DNA from: Zingiber officinale
Taxonomy: Eukaryota; Streptophyta; Magnoliopsida; Zingiberales; Zingiberaceae
DNA: 64,000 nt
Direction: 5' to 3'
NCBI RefSeq assembly: GCF_018446385.1
Contig: NC_056002.1
Location: 32,536,636 to 32,600,635, forward strand
Below, in pieces: positions 56,331 to 64,000 of the stretch (position 1 is its first letter; every line of letters begins with the position of its first letter). The notes under the pieces are model-generated. The model searched no databases. It was given only the letters and a program-made list of their open reading frames with translations, and had not been told where the DNA came from. The position numbers and the translations under genes were made by a program.

Positions 56331-58911
56331 TGTTGGTTGATACCCGGAATATCGTACCAGTTCCCCTGTACAAAAATTTTGTACAAGTCCTGAACCATTC
56401 CTAACAACCTATTGTGTTCTTTAGAAATTAAATTAGGAATCGCAAGCGGAACTTAACATTATTCATTCCAAATTTAACTTATCTGTTCTTAGAGGTTTAA
56501 ACTTGGATCGCAAACGATGCTTAACATTATTAATCCAAGTCCACCCATGTTACAAAGTTGATTAAATATTTATTTCTAAAATTGGCTTCCAGGTTAAACA
56601 TGACGAGACACTAAGCCTTCTTAGTTATGTGATCATCCACCACTTCCTTGACAAAGCCTTTTAAAGAAATTCAATATTCAATCTCCTTATAGTAACCCTA
56701 GGTTTAACCAAAAAGAATAATCGAATCAGAAGATCAAAAAAGAAAAGAAAAGAACACAAAACTCGAATCACAAATTCGAAACCTAAAATCATATGTCTCT
56801 CGTGTTTGGTATTTCAAAAATCCATACAAAGAAAACTAGTATGATGCGGAATAGAATTACTAGTTATAACTTTCTTTGTAAACAACAACCTCTTGATCTT
56901 CTATCGTATTCCTTTTCTTATCTCGGACATTGTGTGGGCAACGATCTACCGAGATGAGAACCACCAAGATTCCTTCCTTCTTGCAAGTTTCGGCCACCAA
57001 CCTTCAAGCTCCAAGGGATGCAAGAGCAAAGCCTCCTTTCTCTCCTTCTTCTCCTAGCAAGAACCGGCCACCAACAAGAACTCCAAGAGAGGGATACACC
57101 GACAACTAAAGAAGAAGAGAAGAGGAGAAGAATAGGGCCGACCACACCAAGGAAAAGAGGAGGGGAATACTAGAAGATATGTTGTGAGGTGAGACACCTC
57201 TACCCCCTCTTTTATATTCCTTGGTCTTGGCATATAAGGAAATTTAATTATAATTAAAATTCCCTTATTCTCCTTGCCATTTGTTAATAAGGAAAATTTA
57301 ATTAAAAATTCCTTTTAACCCTTTACATGGCTGACCACCTCATGTGCTCCAAATAAGGCAAGTTTTAAACACAAAATTAAAACTTCCTTATTTGTTTCCG
57401 GAAAATTTTAAACTAAAATTTCTCTAATAATTTTTCCCTTCATGGTTGGTTATAAAATGAAATTTTATAAATTAAAATCTCTATATTAAAACATGTGGAT
57501 GATCTTCAAAAAGGAAAGTCTTCTTTAAAATTAAAATCTTCCTCTCAATCTATAAATAAGGAAAGATATCAAATCTTTTCTTAATTTTTTGTAGAAACTA
57601 TAATAGGAAAGATTTAATTTTAAAACTCTCTTTTAAATCATGAAGATGGTTACAAAAAGGGAAAGTTTTATCAAAAATTAAAACATTCCTTTTAACTACA
57701 AATAAGGAAAGATATCAAACTTTCACTTAATCTTTTGTAGAAAGCTATAAAAGGAAAGATTTAAATTTTTAACTCTCTTTTAAAATCATGATATCCACAT
57801 AAGAAAAGATTTAAAAAAATAAAATCCTTTTATTTTATATAGCCGACCACACTAAACTTGGGCTCCAAGCTATGACCGGCCACCCTACTTGGCTCAAGCC
57901 TTTGGCTTGGCCGGCCCAAGCTTGGGTTCCAAGCTTGCTTGGCCGGCCACCTAAGGGTGGGTAAGAAGTGGGTATTTGGTGGATATAATTCTCTATATAT
58001 AAGAGGCTACGATAGGGACCGAGAGGAGGAATTAGTTTTGGTCTCCTGATGAAATTAAGCTTCCCGTGTTCGCCCCGAACACCTAACATAATTTCATCAA
58101 TAATAATTCATACCACTAAAGAATTATTATTGAACTACCGCACCAATCTTAAATTACATTTTGGGCTCCTTCTTATTATGAATGCGTTATCTCCCTGTGT
58201 TTAAGATGTCGAATGTCCACTAATTAAATGAGTTACTGACAACTCTCTTTAATTAATATCTTAGTCCAAGAGTAGTACCACTCAACCTTATCGTCATGCC
58301 GGACTAAGTCCACCTGCAGGGTTTACATGACAATCCTTATGAGCTCCCCTTAGGGACATTATCAACCTAGATTACTAGGACACAGTTTCCTTCTATAATC
58401 AACAACACACACTATAAATAATATCATTTCCCAACTTATCGGACCTCTTGATTTATCGAGCTAAATCTCACCCTTTGATAAGTCAAAGAAATAAATACTA
58501 AGTACATGTGCTTATTATGATATTGGGATTAAGAGCACACACTTCCATAATAACAAAAGTCTTGTTCTTTTATTAAGTCAGTATAAAAAGAACTTACCTT
58601 AAATGGTCCTGCTCAATACACTCAGAGTGTACTAGTATAATTTTATAGTTAAGATAAACTAATACCAAATTATACTACCACTATTCCAATGGTTTGTTCC
58701 TTTCTATCTTAGTCGTGAGCGACTGTTTATAATTTATAAGGAATTGATAACATGATTTTCTGTGTGTGACACCATACATCATGTTATTTACAATATAAAT
58801 TAATTGAACAACTACACTTATCATATAAATGTAGACATTTGACCAATGTGATTCTTTATTTATAAAATAAATGTTTATACAAAAGCTAGGCTTTTAGTAT
58901 ACACTCTAACA
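56331..58911 (-). mobile_element. copia-type solo LTR, 2,581 bp
   Basis: Inserted into one unit of the 71-bp minisatellite with an exact 5-bp target duplication GTGAG (56326-56330, 58912-58916). On the minus strand it begins TGTTAGAGTGTATACTAAAA and ends GGTATCAACCAACA. No internal coding sequence is present. TATATATAAGAGG-like sequence lies near 57990 on the plus strand, so the promoter position is uncertain. Copia is my best guess from the end sequences. Confidence 0.75.
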
Positions 58912-60036
58912 GTGAGAGAATGCTCACTTATAACTCGCACTGGGGCGAGAGTCTGGGACACCGATTGGGAAGGTCGTTAGGCATGAGAGCATGATCACTT
59001 ATAACTTGCGTTGGGGCGAGAGTCTGGTACACTGACTGGGAAGGACTTTGGACGTGAGAGCATGCTCACTTATAACTCGCACTGAGGTGAGAGTCTGGGA
59101 CACCGACCGGGAAGGTCGTTGGGCGTGAGAGCATGCTCACTTATAACTCGCGCTGGGGCGAGAGTCTGGGTCACCGATTGAGAAGGTCGTTGGGCGTGAG
59201 AGCGTGCTCACTTATAACTCTCACTGAGGCAAGAGTCTGGGACACCGACTGGGAAGGTTGTTGGGAGTGAGAGCATGCTCACTTATAACTCGCACTGAGA
59301 CGAGAGTCTGGGACACTGATCGAGAAGGTCGTTGGGCGTGAGAGCATGCTCACTTATAACTCGCACTGAGGCGAGAGTCTAGGACACCGACCGGGAAGGT
59401 CGTTGGGCGTGAGAGCATGCTCACTTATAACTCGCACTGAGGTGAGAGTCTGGGACACCGACCGGGAAGGTTGTTGGGCGTGAGAGCATGCTCACTTATA
59501 AGTCGCGCTGAGGCGAGAGTCTGGGACACCGACCGGGAAGGTCGTTGGGCGTGAGAGCATGCTTACTTATAACTCGCATTGAGGTGAGAGTCTGGGACAC
59601 CCACCGGGAAGGTCATTGGGTGTGAGAGCATGCTCACTTATAACTCGCGCTGGGGTGAGAGTCTGGGACACCGACCGGGAAGGTCGTTGGGAGTGAAGCA
59701 TGCTCACTTATAACTCGCGCTGGGGCGAGAGTCTGGGACACCGACAGGGAAGGTCGTTGGGTGTGAGAGAATGCTCACTTATAACTCGCACTGAGACAAG
59801 AGTTTGGGACACTGACCGAGAAGGTCGTTGGGCGTGAGAGCATGCTCACTTATAACTTGCGTTGGGGAGAGAGTCTGGGACACCGACCGGGAAGGTCGTT
59901 GGGCGTGAGAGCATGCTCACTTATAACTCGCATTGAGGCAAGAGTTTGGAACACCGACCGAGAAGGTTGTTGGGCGTGAGAGCATGCTCACTTATAACTC
60001 GCGCTAGGGTGAGAGTGTAGGACACCGATCGGGAAG
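58912..60036 (+). repeat. 71-bp minisatellite, right part (about 16 units)
   Basis: The same unit as 55826-56330, with variants (CGCACTGAGGCGAGAG versus CGCGCTGGGGCGAGAG) mixed along the array. The last unit fades at GGAAGGTTTCAAGGAACC. Confidence 0.95.
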
Positions 60037-60676
60037 GTTTCAAGGAACCTGACCGGGAAGGATCCCAGGAATGAGCTGCTATGCATATCTTGAAGCTCTT
60101 TTTCTGGAATCACAAAGTGCCTCGTATAAGACTTAAGAGAAAATAAGAAATATTTAAAGCTCACTCTGGTTTCGAGACGGCAATGAGAAATGGCGGTGTA
60201 GAATTCGAACTAGCACTTCCCGCCGTCCTCCTCACCATTTCCCGAGATATCCGCAAGGCCATCTCAGTCTTTGAGGTATGGTCTTCCAGAAGTGGGGCGC
60301 TTCCATACGCATATCCCCCTTATGATATCTTTGTCACGTCCATCATTAATACACTTCCTAGAGGAATGTCACGTACCCCTGTCTTTATTGCTTACTTCTC
60401 ATGATAAGCCCCTTTTGTGCACCCCTCCCGATATGTGTAACCCTTTTTGATCTGACGATGATCGTACGCCTTACCCAGAAAGATACCCAACTCATTTTTC
60501 GATACCTCCTAGGAATTTTGACTTATAAACTCTAAAGGCTGTCCGCCGTCACCTTCTCACCATTTCGAGCGCTTTTGACTCTTCACCTTCTTCTTGTTTT
60601 CCCCTGTTAAATCTTCCCTCTTACTTGCCTTTTGTGAGTGCTTCTTCTTTTCGTCTTCATCCTCCCTAGTTTCTTC
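60037..60676 (+). other. leader region before the Tat-type ORF C
   Basis: No gene established. A TATA-like box (ACTTATAAAC, 60521-60530) is followed by a pyrimidine-rich leader up to the ATG at 60677, the same layout as in element B upstream of 37432. Confidence 0.5.
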
Positions 60677-63083
60677 ATGGCTGAAGGTAAGGAGATGCCC
60701 TAGTATTTGTATTACATTTCGGACTTAGACAGCAACGACTTGTTCCAGATCTATGCTAGTCTACACCTCACCGAAGATTACCAACTACGACCTCCCAGGC
60801 CCGATGAACACCCTTTTTCTCCTCTCGAAGGTTTTGTAACTTTTTTCAAAGACCAACTCTTACGAGGTCTTCGCTTTCCTATTCACCCATTTTTCTCTTC
60901 ATTGAGCCAGTATTTTGGTATCCCACATTCTTAGTTTGCTCCTAATGCCTTTCGTGCTGTCTGCGGAATAGTCATCCTCTGTCGTGTCTACCAAGTTCCT
61001 TTAATTGTCCAGCTTTTCCACCACTTTTATTCTTTCAAACGATCCAAGCCCGGCGTGTTTATGGTACAATCCCAGGTCGGGTGTAAATTCTTCTCTGACA
61101 TGCCCTCCTCTAATAAGGATTGGAAATCCCGCTTCTTCTTCATCAGGCTGCCCGAGTTGGTGCCCTGGTCGACCAAATGGCATTCCAACCTTCCTTCACC
61201 TTTTGAACTACTCGATCATAGGCACTAACCCATCTGCCATGCAGCTTCAGAGAAACTGAATGGAGTACGCCTTCTCCTATCCATAATATTGCGAGAAGGC
61301 TTTTTACATCTTTTTGGGCTTAGCCCGATCTCCGTGGCTATAGGAGCTCCATTTGGTAAGACTTTGCTTTCCCTTCCGCTAGTCTTCGCTAACTGAGGAA
61401 TTTCCTTCTTGCTTTGTAGAGGCTGCTATGTTTCGGGCCTACTCGGTCGACTCGACCAAGATGCCCAGTGATATTTTGAAGGCAATGGGCGAGTAAGTTG
61501 CAAAAGGCCTCCTTGTTCCCTCAACAACTCCCTGAAATGAAATAGCGGAGGAGCCGACAAAGTCCTCCACCCAACTCTTTTTGGAAGCTGCCATCCTTGA
61601 GGCTGGCTGTGTACCCCTAGAACCGATCGAGGAGGAGCAAACTCCTTCTCCTCCTCCAGACCAGCGCTTGCGCCTGCAGCGCAAACGGAAAAGGGTCACG
61701 CCTTCGGTTCAATCCTCTCCACTTCCTCCTCTTGGGCGGACTTCCTCCAAAACCCTCAAGATCCCGGCTAAAATGGCTAAACCCCCCGTCCAGGAGTCTC
61801 CTCTTGTAGAGAAAGTCCCAACGCCTACTCACGTCCGGGTCTTAGTCCCCGAGCAGGCCAGCTCCTCTGCTGGAGACCAGCCTGGGAATTCTACGACCCC
61901 TTCTATTCCTCCTGTCGCTACCTCCCCCTCAGCTTCTCGCCCTAGGGAACAACCTAGGCGGAATAAATACGACTTCTCAGCTTCCTGGAGCATGCCCTCT
62001 GTAGCTGGATTGGATTCAGCAGATGCCGGTGATACCTCTCCCATCCTCGGCTAGGTTCAACTGCATGGGACCTTAGTCACCTCCTGGCGGTCGACCAATG
62101 AGCAATTCTGGGGAGGCTCCCTGTTGGAAGGGATAGACCTGGTTTCTCAGCACATACTATCAGTGAGTCTTCCTTTTCCTGGTCTAACTATCTAAAATTA
62201 ATTCCGACCCTCCTTTTTATGCCGAGCAAACCTGCTCCATGGGCTTGAGCTTGACCTAAGTTGCCACAGATCTGCTGCGGGAGAACGAGTCGCTGAAGGC
62301 TCATGTTCAAGAATTGGAGCTGCCACTAACTCCTCGCAATCCGCTTGACCCTCTAACTTCGGATGAACCTCTACATTCCTGTCTTCATACGGTTGGGGAG
62401 TCCACTCAGTCTGCTAGGAATCTAGTTCAGGTATCCTTAGAAAAGATAAAGAAACTACAAGCGGCTCTGTAGACCAGCGAATCTAAACTGAACTTAGAGG
62501 GGTAGTGTCGTCACCAACTTTTGACCGAGCTGGACGAGAGAGAATCAGAGCTAGCCACTCTCTCTACAGATCTAAAGGCGCTTCAGGAGTCTTATAAGGT
62601 CCTGCAGAAAGACCTGGGAGTTACCCAAGTAGACCTGGTTGCAAGTACCAATTGAGAAAAGGCTCTCAAGGCTCAGTGGGACATTGACCAAGACACCATC
62701 AGGTCCCTCCAAGCAGATCTTCTCAAGGCCCAGGAGGCTGCTTCCTAATGCAAACAAGAGATGACCCTGGTGCGGGCGGATGCAGATACAGTTAAGGGGG
62801 AGCTAACTGCTTACCGAGCGGGAGAGACTGACCGCCTGAAGGCGTATAGGCTCGCCTATGTCACATCCCCTCTTTTTGGAAAGAAAGTGGGTGCCCTGAT
62901 TGATGCGATGATATGTTATGGCGGCGTGGACATTGTTCGTTAATTGTTTGAACAAGGGTTCCTGCGCTCTACTCCCCCAGACAACTTCTTGAATCGGAGG
63001 CGCCTTATGGAGGAGCTGCCTGCTGAAGCTTTCCCCTCCTTCAAAGATGATAACTTTGAATTTTCTCTCGTACCTTTACCATG
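60677..63083 (+). pseudogene. Tat-type antisense ORF region C, PF04195-like
   Basis: ATG at 60677 (MAEG). The first block reads FFKDQLLRGLRFPIHPFF (about 60843-60896), followed by YFGIP and further family segments. Later parts include a Pro/Ser-rich stretch (61640-61960) and coiled-coil-like Glu/Leu/Lys-rich segments (62270-62760). It is diverged from the A and B copies and broken. The parent element's gag-pol, if present, would be on the minus strand further right. Confidence 0.65.
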
Positions 63084-63640
63084 AATTGTGTTTGGATGCT
63101 AAAGCCTCCTTTTGAATGTACCTTTATTAATGTATATTCTACGCTTGCTCCTACCTTGTCTCCCGCTTGAGGCTTTGCCATAACCTTGCTAATATTCCGA
63201 TCAATGCCACATACCTAGCCTTCTAACCACGTGCTCCAGGCTTGACTGTGACATCGTTAGTATCCCAACCCATAATACAACAAACCTGGATCTCTTCCTA
63301 TGTTTGTATCTGTTTCTTGGTATGTTCTTCAGTACCGTCTATTCTTCAGTTCTACTTGTTGATGCCCCGACCTGTACTACAAACCTGTCCTTCTAACTAC
63401 GTCCGCCTTTTCTTGGTCTGTTCTTTAGTCTGGCTATTAAAAGGTGAAAGCACACATATGCAGATTTTCGAGAGACTCGACTGTAGCTGTGTTCCTTCCC
63501 TAGGTCACCATCCCTCATGATTACCCTTGTACACTGCACCATTTACTTTTTTTAACACCTTCCTCTAGCTTCGTTTTCTGTGATGAATGATGATCCCATG
63601 GCTCCTTTTACTCGGATAACTTGAACCGCCTTTATTGCAA
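63084..63640. other. spacer between the two Tat-type ORFs
   Basis: Degenerate repeats of a phrase like CCTTCTAACYACG and ACCTGTACTACAAACCTG. No gene. Confidence 0.4.
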
Positions 63641-64000
63641 GCCATTGGATGGTGGTTGACCATAATGCCCTCATGAGTATCAGATATAAATATACCTCCC
63701 ACTCCATCCCTTGGAACTTTTTCACCTGCCTCCTCCTTCTGTTCTCGTGCTCTGCTCCATCTTGCCTTTCGCTTCCTCTTGCCCTCTGCCTCATACTTAA
63801 ATTCCTCCTATGACTTTTCTTACCATTGTTTACCCCCCTGGAGTCTCTTCTTTCATTGGTGTGGATCTGTACGATCTTCGTTTCAACTATGAAATCTCAG
63901 AAGACATGCACGTCATTATTCCTAACTTGCTATACCGGGCCTCCTCTTCTCCAGAGGGATATACCACTTTTCACAAGGAACAATTCGTCGCTGGGTTTCA
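63641..64000 (+). pseudogene. Tat-type antisense ORF region D, start only
   Basis: A second leader with a TATA box (ATATAAAT, 63684-63691), a pyrimidine-rich stretch and ATG at 63810. It reads GVSSFIGVDLYDLRF early and TTFHKEQFVAGF at the window edge, the same position and pattern as FFKDQLLRGLRF in region C and FRDQFTAGLRF in B. Cut off by the window. Confidence 0.6.

Noticed and set aside
55826-60036. CRISPR-like regular repeats
   Set aside because: Units are contiguous 71-bp copies without unique spacers, in a plant nuclear context.

Overview
The window looks like nuclear DNA from a flowering plant, probably a monocot. The ginger order (Zingiberales) is my best guess, from the style of its retrotransposons; that is inference, not proof. 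About three quarters is old transposable-element sequence, much of it nested. The clear host content is two protein-coding genes with recognisable splice sites and a cluster of U3 snoRNA-derived genes.

Layout: (i) 1-19.6 kb is a nest of LTR-element fossils: a minus-strand copia element (1-3265), a piece of a Tekay-like (chromovirus) LTR, then a plus-strand Ty3/gypsy Tat-lineage fossil (A, 3386-16834). A is itself split by a hAT-like miniature element (6714-7302), a young TRIM (8198-8920) and a Tekay-like solo LTR (12430-15468). A plus-strand copia remnant ends at 19626. (ii) 19.6-35.9 kb is the gene-bearing part: a second hAT-like copy (23655-24169), a five-exon minus-strand gene for a NOL7/Utp16-type nucleolar protein (24968-27385), weak candidate exons near 30.1-30.6 kb, a two-exon plus-strand IQD (IQ67-domain) calmodulin-binding protein gene (31576-33931) and an Au-type SINE (34965-35131). 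(iii) 35923-44352 is a complete-ended, non-autonomous Tat element (B) on the minus strand. It has 823-bp LTRs, two internal minisatellites and a sense/antisense gene layout. (iv) 46.4-51.1 kb is an AT-rich array of about 1.07-kb units carrying U3 snoRNA genes or pseudogenes in both orientations, with plant Pol III snRNA-type promoters. (v) 51.1-64 kb holds a truncated copia LTR, a Tekay-like LTR with a third hAT-like copy inside, a 71-bp minisatellite split by a 2.58-kb copia solo LTR, and two successive copies of the Tat-type antisense ORF (PF04195-like), the second cut by the window edge.

How the parts relate: the NOL7-type gene and U3 both belong to the small-subunit processome in ribosome biogenesis, but nothing here shows that their proximity (about 20 kb) is functional. 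The most unusual items are the U3 array with its mirror-image arrangement, the repeated Tat antisense ORFs with their own TATA-type leaders, and the hAT-like family whose three copies share ends but differ in internal composition. All alignments were made by eye; no database search was possible.
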